From positions 1,798,001-1,862,000 of the forward strand of contig NZ_CP046977.1 in the NCBI RefSeq assembly GCF_030408455.1: DNA of 64,000 bases, in the 5' to 3' direction. This document shows positions 21,663 to 29,888 of this stretch, in pieces. The notes beneath the pieces were generated by a model. That model had not been told where the DNA came from. It did no database searches and saw only the letters and a program-made list of their open reading frames with translations. A program made the position numbers and the translations under genes. Numbering within the stretch: the first letter of the stretch is position 1; each line of letters begins with the position of its first letter. This DNA is from Corynebacterium atrinae. GTDB taxonomy: Bacteria; Actinomycetota; Actinomycetes; Mycobacteriales; Mycobacteriaceae.

Positions 21663-23585
21663 ATGTGTGGCTTTATAGGCTTGCTCACTAGCCGCGGCAA
21701 CGCCCCTGACTATGTCGAGGCGGTCACTCGCGCGTTGCCGTGTATGCGCCATCGCGGCCCCGATGAAGCGGGCACGTGGAATGACGAGCACGCCGTGTTC
21801 GGGTTTAACCGCTTGTCCATCGTGGACTTGGAGCACTCCCATCAGCCATTGGTTTGGGGACCACCGGAGTCTCCCGAGCGTTACGCCCTCATCTTTAACG
21901 GCGAGATCTACAACTATCTTGAGCTGCACGAGGAGCTCGGCGCCGCTGGCTGGCAGTTCAACACCAATGGTGACTCAGAAACCATCGTTGTGGGCTACCA
22001 CCATTGGGGCGAGGACGTTGTGGAGCATCTGCGCGGCATGTTTGCCTTCACCATCTGGGATAGCCAGGAGCAGGTGATGTTCTGCGCGCGGGACCAATTC
22101 GGCATTAAGCCGCTGTATTACGCGACTGCGGACGCTGGCACGGTCTTCGCCTCGGAGAAGAAGTCCATTCTCGAAATGGCCCCGGAGTTGGGTCTGGATC
22201 TCAGCCTTGACCAGCGGGGTATCGAGCACTACGTCGACCTGCAGTATGTGCCCGAGCCGGAATCTCTCCACACCGCGATTAGGCGTGTGGAGTCCGGCTG
22301 CACGGTGACGCTACGCCCGGGAGGGGCGGTCGTCGATAAGCGGTATTTTAAGCCCTCCTTCCCAGTACAGGAAGTCCCGAAGGGACGAGAACAGGACCTG
22401 TTCGACCGGATTGCGCGGGTGTTGGAAGATAGCGTCGAGAAGCATATGCGCGCCGATGTCACGGTCGGGTCCTTCCTATCCGGTGGTATCGATTCAACCG
22501 CCATTGCGACGCTGGCGAAGCGCCACAACCCGAACTTGTTGACCTTCACCACCGGCTTCGAGCGCGAGGGCTACTCCGAGGTGGACGTGGCGGCAGAATC
22601 GGCGGCAGCCATCGGCGTCGAACACATCGTGAAAGTCGTTTCACCTGAGGAGTACGCCAACGCCATCCCGAAGATCATGTGGTACCTCGACGACCCGGTA
22701 GCCGACCCGTCCCTGGTACCGCTGTTCTTCGTGGCACAGGAAGCACGCAAACACGTCAAGGTTGTTCTTTCCGGCGAAGGCGCCGATGAGCTCTTCGGTG
22801 GCTACACCATCTATAAAGAGCCTCTCTCGCTCGCGCCATTTGAAAAGATCCCCACTCCACTGCGCAAGGGACTGCGACACCTCTCCCGCGTGCTACCTGA
22901 CGGGGTGAAGGGAAAGTCACTGCTCGAGCGCGGCTCCCAAACCATGGAAGAGCGCTATTACGGCAACGCTCGATCATTCAACTTCGAACAGTTGCAACGA
23001 GTCATCCCGTGGGCAAAAGAAGAGTGGGACCACAAAGAAGTCACCGCTCCGATCTACGCTCAATCCCGCGACATGGACCCCGTCGCCCGGATGCAGCACC
23101 TGGACCTGTTCACGTGGATGCGCGGGGACATCCTGGTCAAGGCCGACAAAATCAACATGGCCAACTCCCTCGAACTGCGCGTTCCTTTCTTGGACAAAGA
23201 AGTCTTTGCGGTGGCCCAAACCATCCCTTACGACTTGAAAATCTCCAACGGGACGACCAAGTATGCGCTGCGCAAGGCCATGGAGCAGATCGTTCCCCCG
23301 CACGTGCTGCACCGCAAGAAACTCGGATTCCCGGTGCCGATGCGCCACTGGCTCGCCGGTGACGAACTCTTCGGCTGGGCGCTCGACACCATCAACGAAT
23401 CCCAGACCGACGACATCTTCAACCGTCCCGCCGTGTTGGAAATGCTCAAGGAACACCGCGACGGCGTCTCTGATCATTCCCGCCGCCTGTGGACCGTCCT
23501 GGCGTTCATGATCTGGCACGGCATCTTTGTCGAGAACCGCATCGATCCGCAGATCGAGGAGAAGGACTACCCTGTTTCTCTCTAG
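21663..23585 (+). CDS. asnB: Glutamine-hydrolysing asparagine synthetase (LtsA type)
   Basis: 640 residues. N-terminal class II glutaminase with catalytic Cys2 (MCGFIGLL), RHRGPDE-like RHRGPDEAG and NGEIYNY; C-terminal synthetase with the PP-loop SGGIDSTAIA near residue 270 and GEGADELFGGY. Converts aspartate and glutamine to asparagine and glutamate with ATP. The C. glutamicum orthologue ltsA influences lysozyme sensitivity and cell-wall integrity, consistent with an amidotransferase acting on envelope precursors. Divergent from ctaC as in C. glutamicum. ATG 21663 is fixed by the need for Cys at position 2. Confidence 0.93.
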   Translation: MCGFIGLLTSRGNAPDYVEAVTRALPCMRHRGPDEAGTWNDEHAVFGFNRLSIVDLEHSHQPLVWGPPESPERYALIFNGEIYNYLELHEELGAAGWQFNTNGDSETIVVGYHHWGEDVVEHLRGMFAFTIWDSQEQVMFCARDQFGIKPLYYATADAGTVFASEKKSILEMAPELGLDLSLDQRGIEHYVDLQYVPEPESLHTAIRRVESGCTVTLRPGGAVVDKRYFKPSFPVQEVPKGREQDLFDRIARVLEDSVEKHMRADVTVGSFLSGGIDSTAIATLAKRHNPNLLTFTTGFEREGYSEVDVAAESAAAIGVEHIVKVVSPEEYANAIPKIMWYLDDPVADPSLVPLFFVAQEARKHVKVVLSGEGADELFGGYTIYKEPLSLAPFEKIPTPLRKGLRHLSRVLPDGVKGKSLLERGSQTMEERYYGNARSFNFEQLQRVIPWAKEEWDHKEVTAPIYAQSRDMDPVARMQHLDLFTWMRGDILVKADKINMANSLELRVPFLDKEVFAVAQTIPYDLKISNGTTKYALRKAMEQIVPPHVLHRKKLGFPVPMRHWLAGDELFGWALDTINESQTDDIFNRPAVLEMLKEHRDGVSDHSRRLWTVLAFMIWHGIFVENRIDPQIEEKDYPVSL

Positions 23586-23596
23586 TGTGCTCCCTC

Positions 23597-23602
23597 TAGA
23601 GT
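23597..23602 (+). promoter_or_regulatory. -10 TAGAGT, leaderless DUF1345 gene
   Basis: TAGAGT, 7 nt, ATG 23610; it begins 12 bp after the asnB stop codon. Confidence 0.55.
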
Positions 23603-23609
23603 GAGACGC

Positions 23610-24272
23610 ATGCCTTCTGGATCCCCTCATCACGGCCCCACCGCTCGCACCCAGGCCACCCGCCGAGCGTGGCTCATGCTCGGCGTTGGCCTGGTAGTTT
23701 TCCTCATCGCCGGGTTCACCGGGAACTGGTTGCGCGCCCCGGCCTACGCCTGGGGCGCGGCAGCCGTGGCATTCAATATCTCTGCGTGGCGCTCATTCGC
23801 GCATCTCGACGCGGCCGGAACCGCCGCCCACGCCGGAGGCGAAGTCCCGTCCAGCCGCGCACGCCGCCTGTTGCTCAACCTGGCCACGGTCCTCTCCTTT
23901 GCCACGGTCATTCTCCTCCTCATTGACACCTCCCGTGCTGCCGACCTCCAACGCGCCATCAGCGCAGGAACAGCCCTGACGGTCATCGTGGCCAGCTGGC
24001 TGCTCATTCACACCGTCTTCACCCTGCGTTACGCCGCAGAGTACTTCGAAAACGACCCACCAAAGGGCATCGACTTCAACCAAGACGATCCGCCCCGCTA
24101 CCTCGACTTCGCCTACATGGCGTTCTCGACAGGCATGACGTACCAGGTTTCGGACACGTCGATCACGACCTCCAAGATCAGGACGACGATCCTTATCCAC
24201 AGCTTCTACGCCTTCATCTTTGGCACCGCCATCATGGCCACGACCATCAATTTGGTGGTTTCGCTGGCTTAA
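23610..24272 (+). CDS. DUF1345 membrane protein
   Basis: 220 residues with five membrane helices and the conserved DUF1345 end: FAYMAFSTGMTYQVSDTSI followed by RTTILIHSFYAFIFGTAI. The function of the family is not known to me. ATG 23610 is chosen over the in-frame GTG 23601 because TAGAGT overlaps that GTG and ends 7 nt before the ATG. It follows asnB by 24 bp but appears to have its own promoter. Confidence 0.82.
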   Translation: MPSGSPHHGPTARTQATRRAWLMLGVGLVVFLIAGFTGNWLRAPAYAWGAAAVAFNISAWRSFAHLDAAGTAAHAGGEVPSSRARRLLLNLATVLSFATVILLLIDTSRAADLQRAISAGTALTVIVASWLLIHTVFTLRYAAEYFENDPPKGIDFNQDDPPRYLDFAYMAFSTGMTYQVSDTSITTSKIRTTILIHSFYAFIFGTAIMATTINLVVSLA

Positions 24273-24330
24273 GCTGCCTGTCCGGATGTGATCGCGACGG
24301 GCTCCTCGCGACTTTTAGGGCATTTTGACG

Positions 24331-24609
24331 CCATCAGCGCAACGCGACCTGGGGATTCACCGCCACAGCGCCGCTCAGGTCGCGATCAGGACGTCGCGAT
24401 CAGCCGTCCTCGCGACCGGAAGCCCTCCCCGAGCACCATCGGCGCGACGCGACCTGGGGATTCACCGCCGCCTCGCCGCTCACGTCGCAATCAGGACGTC
24501 GCAATCAGCCGTCCTCGCGACCGGAAGCCCTCCCCCAGCACCATCAGCTCAACGCGACCTGGGGATTCACCGCCACCGCGCCGCTCACGTCGCGACCAGG
24601 ACATCGCGA
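24331..24609. repeat. 105-bp tandem repeat, 2.7 copies
   Basis: Two full units and one 69-bp partial unit with an exact 105-bp period: CCATC at 24331, 24436 and 24541; CGACCTGGGGATTCACCGCC recurs at the same register in each. Units are roughly 90 percent identical by eye. Each unit contains several GTCGCGA words, and unit 1 can fold with GGTCGCGA pairing to TCGCGACC around GGACG/CGTCC. The period is a multiple of three, so a frame runs through it (35-residue repeats), but its composition and lack of a start signal argue against coding. Confidence 0.9.
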
Positions 24610-24656
24610 CGACCCCCGACCACGCTGGCGCCCCTCAAAACCACCCTCAAACCAAC

Positions 24657-24697
24657 AGTGGCCGGCTCCCCCTACCCAAAAGGGGGAACCGGCCACT
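24657..24697. terminator. Hairpin between DUF1345 gene and erpA
   Basis: AGTGGCCGG-CT-CCCCCT (24657-24673) pairs with AGGGGG-AA-CCGGCCACT (24681-24697), 7-nt loop. It lies 30 bp after the erpA stop and could act in both directions; T tracts on either side are weak. Confidence 0.7.
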
Positions 24698-24726
24698 GCC
24701 GTTAAGTATCTGCCGTCATAAAAACA

Positions 24727-25071
24727 TCAGTTGAAGGAATCGCCGCAGGCGCAGGAACCGCCGGCATTGGGGTTATCGATGGTGAAGCCCTGGGACTCGA
24801 TGGTGTCAGCGAAATCGATGCGAGCACCGGTGAGGTAGGGAACGGACATCTTGTCTACGACGAGGCGGACGCCACCGACCTCGTCGGCCTTGTCGCCATC
24901 GAGGGTGCGGTCGTCGAAGTAGAGCTGGTAACGAAGGCCGGCGCAGCCACCGGGCTGGACGGCGATGCGGAGGGCGAGGTCGTCACGGCCTTCCTGATCC
25001 AGGAGGGCTTTGGCCTTGACGGCCGCAGCGTCGGTGAGGATAACGCCGGTGCTGGAGGTAGGGGCGGTCAT
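24727..25071 (-). CDS. erpA: Iron-sulfur cluster insertion protein (HesB/IscA family)
   Basis: 114 residues, A-type carrier with the three invariant cysteines in GGCAGLRY and near the end in SCACGDSF. It delivers Fe-S clusters to apoproteins; in this neighbourhood the Rieske subunit and lipoyl synthase are obvious clients. ATG 25071; GGAG-type sequence lies upstream in the leader. Single gene, followed by a hairpin. Confidence 0.88.
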   Translation of the reverse strand: MTAPTSSTGVILTDAAAVKAKALLDQEGRDDLALRIAVQPGGCAGLRYQLYFDDRTLDGDKADEVGGVRLVVDKMSVPYLTGARIDFADTIESQGFTIDNPNAGGSCACGDSFN

Positions 25072-25251
25072 GGGGTTCTCCTTGAGATTGTTGTGCTGCC
25101 GGTGTGCGGCGTATAGCCGACCACCATACCCTGGATCCCGGGGGAGGGGCCACCTGGGTTTCAGGGCATCCTAAGTGTGGACGGCGGTCCGCTTACTTAT
25201 CGTCAACGCTCATCTGTGGACCCATATTCCCGATTCGTGGGCCGAGCCTTG

Positions 25252-25257
25252 TAGCCT
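25252..25257 (+). promoter_or_regulatory. -10 TAGCCT, leaderless DUF3043 gene
   Basis: TAGCCT, 7 nt, GTG 25265, with no ribosome binding site in between. Confidence 0.5.
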
Positions 25258-25264
25258 GGGATTC

Positions 25265-25963
25265 GTGAAACTCCCGTGGCAAAAATCCGAGAATCCTTCT
25301 TCTACTGACGTCAACTCTCCGACGAGCGCTGAGCAGTCCTCTGCGGAGTCGGAGCAGCGCCCTAAGGGCTACACACCGCCGAAGGGGCGGCCGACTCCCA
25401 AGCGGCGGGAGGTGGAGATCGAGCGGGGTGTGATCCGCGATCCTTCGACTCCTCGTTCCCCTGCTCAGCGCAATGCTCAGCGAAAAGAGCTAAAGAAGTC
25501 GATGTCGAAGGAGGAGTGGAAGGCATACAAGGCGAAGGAGCGGGAGGAGTCTCGTAAACACCAGCGGGATATGCAGGCCGCTATGGATCGAGGCGACGAG
25601 CGTTACCTCATGGCGCGCGACCGGGGCGAGGAGCGTCGTTTTGTGCGTGACTGGATTGATTCCCGCCGCTTCCTCAACAACTACGTCATGCCGGTGGCAA
25701 TTGGCTTGTTGGTGATCTTGTTCGTTGGTACGTGGTTGCCGCAGTTTGCCAACATCATGTCCATGTTCGCGATGGTGCTGATGGTCTTCTTCTTCATCGA
25801 GGGCATTTGGTTGGGTTCGAAGGTTAATCGTGCGGTCCGGGCGAAGTTCCCTGGCACGTCTGCTGCGGGTTTGGGGCTCGGGTTCTACGCTTATTCCCGC
25901 GCGACGCAGCCGCGTAAGTGGCGGACGCCGAAGCCGCGTTTGTCGGTCGGCGATCAGCCGTAG
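25265..25963 (+). CDS. DUF3043 membrane protein
   Basis: 232 residues. A disordered, highly charged N-terminal half (Ser/Glu then Lys/Arg-rich, with KGYTPPKGRPTPKRREVE typical of the family) and two membrane helices near 145-165 and 168-190. DUF3043 proteins are widespread in actinobacteria; their role is unknown. The frame extends 30 codons upstream, but the GTG at 25265 gives the conserved KLPWQK start and has TAGCCT 7 nt before it. Confidence 0.82.
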   Translation: MKLPWQKSENPSSTDVNSPTSAEQSSAESEQRPKGYTPPKGRPTPKRREVEIERGVIRDPSTPRSPAQRNAQRKELKKSMSKEEWKAYKAKEREESRKHQRDMQAAMDRGDERYLMARDRGEERRFVRDWIDSRRFLNNYVMPVAIGLLVILFVGTWLPQFANIMSMFAMVLMVFFFIEGIWLGSKVNRAVRAKFPGTSAAGLGLGFYAYSRATQPRKWRTPKPRLSVGDQP

Positions 25964-26010
25964 TCCTTAGTAGTCCTTGATCTGTCTACTCGTGTGATGG
26001 AGGCTTCACC

Positions 26011-27015
26011 GTGATGGATGACGCGATGTTTGAATCAGTCAGCGCCCCCGACGAGCAGGCCAGGCAGGCTGTTGTTCAGGCGCTCGGGAATCTGCAACCA
26101 GCGGCGGGAATGGGCCGCTTGGCGGAGGTGGCCGCGTGGTTGGCGGCCTGCCAGGGGCAGGTGCCAGCCGCGCCGCTGCAGCGGTGCCGGGTGGTGGTGT
26201 TCGCGGGGGATCACGGCGTCGCCAAGCTGGGTGTTTCCGCCTTGCCACTTGAGCTTTCGGTGAAGCGTGCGCAGGCCTTGCAGGTGGGCGATGGTCTGGC
26301 GAATGTCCTGGCGCGGGAGGCGGGGGCGTCGATACGCGTGGTCGATGTGTCGTTGGACCACGAGGCATGGGGCGAAGAGCGGGTTTCGCGATCGTCTGGG
26401 TCAATTGATCGCGAGGATGCGATGTCGCCGGAGCAGTTCGGGCGGGCCCTGGAAATTGGTAGGCGGGTCGCCGACGAAGAGATCGATGCCGCGGCTGACC
26501 TGCTTATTCCGGGTGATTTAGGGGTCGCGACGACGACTGTTGCGGCGGCCGTCATGGGGGCGTTGACTCGCACCGAGCCCGTCGCGATCGTCGGCCCGGG
26601 CGTGGGTGTCAGCGATGAGATGTGGAAGATCAAAGTCGCCGCGATTCGCGATGCGATGTTCCGGGTCCGCGGTCAGGTGGCCACTCCGTTGGAGACTCTG
26701 CGGATGATTTCTTCGCCGGATTTCGTGGCTCTCGTGGCGTTCATTGCGCAGGCTGCGGCCCGTCGCACCCCCGTGCTTCTCGACGGCGCCCTGGTGTCCG
26801 CCGCCGCCTACGTCGCCGAAATGCTCGCCCCGGGAGTGCGTGGGTGGCTGTGGGCCGGGCAGCTCACGCCCGAACCCGCCCACCTCATCGCCCTGCAGGC
26901 GATGGACCTCACTCCCCTGTTGGCGCTCGACATGACCGCGGGCCAAGCCACCGGGGCGCTGAGTGCGCTTCCGCTGGTCAAGGCCGCAGCGGAGATGGCG
27001 GCCGAGCTGGCTTAG
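26011..27015 (+). CDS. cobT: CobT-like nicotinate-nucleotide:dimethylbenzimidazole phosphoribosyltransferase
   Basis: 334 residues, CobT fold with FAGDHGVAKLGVSALP near residue 70, DLLIPGDLGVATTT and VGPGVGVSDE. The enzyme activates the lower ligand of cobalamin. Two positions are odd: the usual GEMGIGNTT reads GDLGVATTT, and the usual GEGTGA near the C-terminus reads GQATGA, so both glutamates implicated in catalysis in Salmonella CobT appear replaced (Asp, Gln). cobU and cobS are not next to it. Start GTG 26011 with GGAGG 7 nt upstream; ATG 26014 is the alternative. Its stop overlaps that of ilvE by 4 nt. Confidence 0.8.
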   Translation: MMDDAMFESVSAPDEQARQAVVQALGNLQPAAGMGRLAEVAAWLAACQGQVPAAPLQRCRVVVFAGDHGVAKLGVSALPLELSVKRAQALQVGDGLANVLAREAGASIRVVDVSLDHEAWGEERVSRSSGSIDREDAMSPEQFGRALEIGRRVADEEIDAAADLLIPGDLGVATTTVAAAVMGALTRTEPVAIVGPGVGVSDEMWKIKVAAIRDAMFRVRGQVATPLETLRMISSPDFVALVAFIAQAAARRTPVLLDGALVSAAAYVAEMLAPGVRGWLWAGQLTPEPAHLIALQAMDLTPLLALDMTAGQATGALSALPLVKAAAEMAAELA

Positions 27016-28121
27016 TTCGCCGGGACGAGAGTGTGCAGCCACCCGTGGGTGTCGGGCACGAGGCCGCGCTGGATGCCGGTGAGGCGCTCGCGCAGCTCCA
27101 TCGTGATCGGGCCTGGCTCGTTGTGGTTGATCTCGAACTCGCCGTGTTCGGAGAGCACCCGGCCGACGGGGGTGATCACGGCCGCAGTGCCGCACGCCAG
27201 GGTTTCGCTCATGGCACCTGATTCGGCATCATCGCGCCATTCGGTCTTAGAAATTCGCCGTTCTTCCGTCTCGTGGCCGAGATCCCGGGCCACCTGCAAC
27301 AAAGAGTCGCGAGTGATGCCGGGCAGCAGGGAGCCCGACAGTTCTGGGGTGACCACGCGCGCCTGATCCCCTGAGCCGTAGACGAACATGAGGTTCATGC
27401 CGCCCATCTCTTCGATGTAGTTGTGCTCGATGGCGTCGAGCCACACCACTTGGTCGCACCCCTTCTCTTCGGCTTGGGCCTGGGCGAGCAGCGAGGCAGC
27501 ATAGTTGCCGGCGAACTTGGCGGCGCCGGTGCCACCGGGGGCGGCGCGGACGTAGTCCTCGGAGAGCCAGACGGACACGGGCTTGACGCCGCCGGTGAAG
27601 TAGGCCCCGACGGGCGAGGCGATGACCAAGAAGGTGTACTTGTTGGCGGGGCTGACGCCGAGGGAGACTTCGGTGGAGATCATGAAGGGGCGCAGGTAGA
27701 GGCTGGCTTCGCCGCCGGCGGCGGGGACCCAGCGCTCATCGACGTCGACAAGCAGGCGCAACGCCTCGACGAAGTCTTCGGTCGGCAGCTCCGGCATGGC
27801 CATGCGGACAGCGGAACGCTGCATGCGCTCGGCGTTGGCGGTGGGACGGAAGGCGGCGACGGAGCCGTCGGGCTGCCGGTAGGCCTTAATTCCCTCAAAA
27901 ATTGCCTGGCCGTAATGGAACACGGTGGTTGCCGGGTCCATGGGCAGGGGGGCGTAGGGGCGGACGCGCGCGTCGTGCCAGCCCTGGTCCTCATCCCACT
28001 CGATGGTGACCATGTGGTCGGTGAAATTCTTGCCGAACCGTGGGTTCGCCAGGATCTCCCGCAGTGCCTGATCGGACGTCGGGGAGTCCGTGCGTTCCAC
28101 GGTGAAGTTGAGAGACGTCAT
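27012..28121 (-). CDS. ilvE: Branched-chain amino acid aminotransferase
   Basis: 369 residues, class IV PLP aminotransferase of the actinobacterial type. The PLP lysine lies in GGTGAAKFAGNYAAS, followed by the substrate region WLDAIEHNYIEEMGGMNLMFV. It makes valine, leucine and isoleucine from their 2-oxo acids with glutamate. ATG 28121. Convergent with cobT, divergent from pepA with an 83-bp gap between start codons, as in C. glutamicum. Confidence 0.93.
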   Translation of the reverse strand: MTSLNFTVERTDSPTSDQALREILANPRFGKNFTDHMVTIEWDEDQGWHDARVRPYAPLPMDPATTVFHYGQAIFEGIKAYRQPDGSVAAFRPTANAERMQRSAVRMAMPELPTEDFVEALRLLVDVDERWVPAAGGEASLYLRPFMISTEVSLGVSPANKYTFLVIASPVGAYFTGGVKPVSVWLSEDYVRAAPGGTGAAKFAGNYAASLLAQAQAEEKGCDQVVWLDAIEHNYIEEMGGMNLMFVYGSGDQARVVTPELSGSLLPGITRDSLLQVARDLGHETEERRISKTEWRDDAESGAMSETLACGTAAVITPVGRVLSEHGEFEINHNEPGPITMELRERLTGIQRGLVPDTHGWLHTLVPAN

Positions 28122-28204
28122 GGCGACAACGCTACACCCGCACTAAACGGGGCCGATCTATAAGCTGGACCCACACCTTAACCACCCTAGGAGGTACTCG
28201 ATTC

Positions 28205-29713
28205 ATGGCTGATGCCACTTTCGCCCTGCCCGCCCGCGGCACCACCCCGCAGCTCAAGCTGGCCAAGAAAGCCCCCAAGTCCACCGACGCCATCCTCGTC
28301 CCCGTCCTTCGCGGGGACGACGGCTTAGAACTCCCGGCTTCCACCATGCTTGACGACGCCGCCCTGCGCACCGTCCTCACCTCCCTCACCGTCGTCGGAG
28401 CGACAGGTCGCTCCGGCGAAGTCACCCGGGTTCCCGCTCCGAAGAGCGTGGCAGCAGACAGCGTCATCGCCGTGGGCCTGGGCGATCCGGAAGATCTCAC
28501 CGACGAGGACGTACGCCGCGCCGCTGGCACCGCCGCCCGCTCGCTCAAGGGACTGGGTACGGTCGCCACGACCCTCGGCATTTTCGGCTTGGCACCGGCC
28601 GTCGAGGGCCTGATTCTGGGCGCGTACCACTACCGCGGTGTGCGCAGCGAGGAAGAAAAGGCATCGTCTGCTCCCGTGGGCACCGTGGTGTTCTTGGGCG
28701 ACCCTAAAAAGGACTCTGCGGAATTCGACACCGCCGTCACCACCGCTGAGGCCGTTGCCTTTGCCCGGGATCTCGTGAACACCCCCTCCTCTCACCTGTA
28801 CCCGGAGTCTTATGCCGCGATCCTCTCTGCCGCGGCATCCGAGGTAGGCCTGGACGTGGAGGTCCTCGATGAGAAGGCGCTGAAGAAGCAGGGATTCGGT
28901 GGCATCCTCGCCGTCGGGCAAGGCTCGGCCCGCGGCCCACGCCTGGTTCGCTTGACCTGGTCTCCGAAGAAGGCGAAGAAGTCAGTGGCGCTGGTGGGCA
29001 AGGGCATCACTTTCGATACCGGCGGCATCTCGCTCAAGCCCGGCGCGAAGATGGAGGACATGATCTCCGACATGGGCGGCTCGGCAGCCGTCGCTGCGAC
29101 GATCATCGCCGCCGCCAAGCTGGGGTTGCCCGTCACTATCACCGCCACGTTGCCGCTGGCGGAAAACATGCCCGACGGTGAGGCCCAGCGCCCCGGAGAC
29201 GTGATCACCCACTACGGCGGGATCACCTCCGAGATCATTAATACTGACGCTGAGGGCCGCCTCGTGCTGGCCGATGCCATCGTCCGCGCCAGTGAGGACA
29301 AGCCCGAGTACCTCATCGAGACAGCCACCCTCACCGGCGCACAGCTCGTTGCCTTGGGCACCCGGACCTCCGGCGTCATGGGCTCCGACGATCTGCGTGA
29401 CCGCATCGCTGCCGTGGGTCGCGCCGTCGGCGAGCCGGCGTGGGCCATGCCGATCCTGGAAGAGCAGGAGGACGAGTTGAAGTCCCCCGCCGCTGACATC
29501 CGCAATTCGCACAATTCTCGCTTCGGCGGGATGGAATTCGCGGCGCTGTACCTGTCGAAGTTCGTCCCCGAGGGCCTCGAGTGGGCTCACGTGGACATCG
29601 CGGGGCCGTCCTTTAACAGTGGCGGCGCCTACGGATACACGGGCAAGCGCGCTACCGGTGTGCCGGTGCGGACCTTCCTCGCCCTACTGCAGGAGATCGC
29701 CCAGGAGCGTTAA
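28205..29713 (+). CDS. pepA: Leucyl aminopeptidase (M17)
   Basis: 502 residues with the M17 metal and active-site motifs: LVGKGITFDTGGISLKPG near 262, DMGGSAAV, and the signature NTDAEGRLVLADAI near 348. A cytosolic zinc/manganese peptidase that removes N-terminal residues, also known as a DNA-binding regulator in E. coli. ATG 28205 with AGGAGG 11 nt upstream. It ends beside a minus-strand 34-codon ORF. Confidence 0.92.
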   Translation: MADATFALPARGTTPQLKLAKKAPKSTDAILVPVLRGDDGLELPASTMLDDAALRTVLTSLTVVGATGRSGEVTRVPAPKSVAADSVIAVGLGDPEDLTDEDVRRAAGTAARSLKGLGTVATTLGIFGLAPAVEGLILGAYHYRGVRSEEEKASSAPVGTVVFLGDPKKDSAEFDTAVTTAEAVAFARDLVNTPSSHLYPESYAAILSAAASEVGLDVEVLDEKALKKQGFGGILAVGQGSARGPRLVRLTWSPKKAKKSVALVGKGITFDTGGISLKPGAKMEDMISDMGGSAAVAATIIAAAKLGLPVTITATLPLAENMPDGEAQRPGDVITHYGGITSEIINTDAEGRLVLADAIVRASEDKPEYLIETATLTGAQLVALGTRTSGVMGSDDLRDRIAAVGRAVGEPAWAMPILEEQEDELKSPAADIRNSHNSRFGGMEFAALYLSKFVPEGLEWAHVDIAGPSFNSGGAYGYTGKRATGVPVRTFLALLQEIAQER

Positions 29714-29814
29714 GCGGGATATCCCATCTCGTCGAGGAATCGGCGGGTGGCCTTCAGCCCGGCTCGTTGGAAGGCAGGGAGGAGATTGGTGACAAGGTGA
29801 TTGATGAGTTCCAT
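29710..29814 (-). CDS. Possible 34-residue leaderless small protein
   Basis: MELINHLVTNLLPAFQRAGL followed by KATRRFLDEMGYPA, a short amphipathic, basic peptide. A TAGGGT hexamer (29822-29827, minus strand) ends exactly 7 nt before the ATG, the same geometry as many genes here, and GAGG also lies just upstream. It is divergent from a DeoR-family regulator with TGATCA repeats in between, so it could be the regulated partner. Its stop touches the pepA stop. No homologue is recognised; chance ORF cannot be excluded. Confidence 0.4.
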   Translation of the reverse strand: MELINHLVTNLLPAFQRAGLKATRRFLDEMGYPA

Positions 29815-29830
29815 GGGCCTCACCCTAGAA

Positions 29831-29882
29831 GATCATTCGATCACCTTCACTGATCATTTTGTAGCCCTTTGATCAGTACAGT
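29831..29882. promoter_or_regulatory. Putative DeoR-type operator and -10
   Basis: TGATCA at 29851-29856 and 29870-29875 (19 bp apart) plus GATCATTCGATCA at 29831-29843. TACAGT (29877-29882) ends 6 nt before the regulator ATG, so the last TGATCA abuts the -10. This suits autoregulation. Confidence 0.5.
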
Positions 29883-29888
29883 TGGGGT

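Noticed and set aside
21501..21929. 142-codon minus-strand frame over the asnB start
   Set aside because: Overlaps the conserved glutaminase domain in antisense; no ribosome binding site or domain.
24331..24609. CRISPR array
   Set aside because: The whole 105-bp unit repeats, with no alternation of short repeat and unique spacer, and no cas genes.
24288..24734. 148-codon frame across the 105-bp repeat
   Set aside because: Open only because the repeat period is a multiple of three; Arg/Pro/Ser-rich peptide repeats with no start signal, and it runs through the hairpin and into erpA.
25964..26010. Cobalamin riboswitch before cobT
   Set aside because: Only 47 bp separate it from the previous gene and no B12-box sequence is present.
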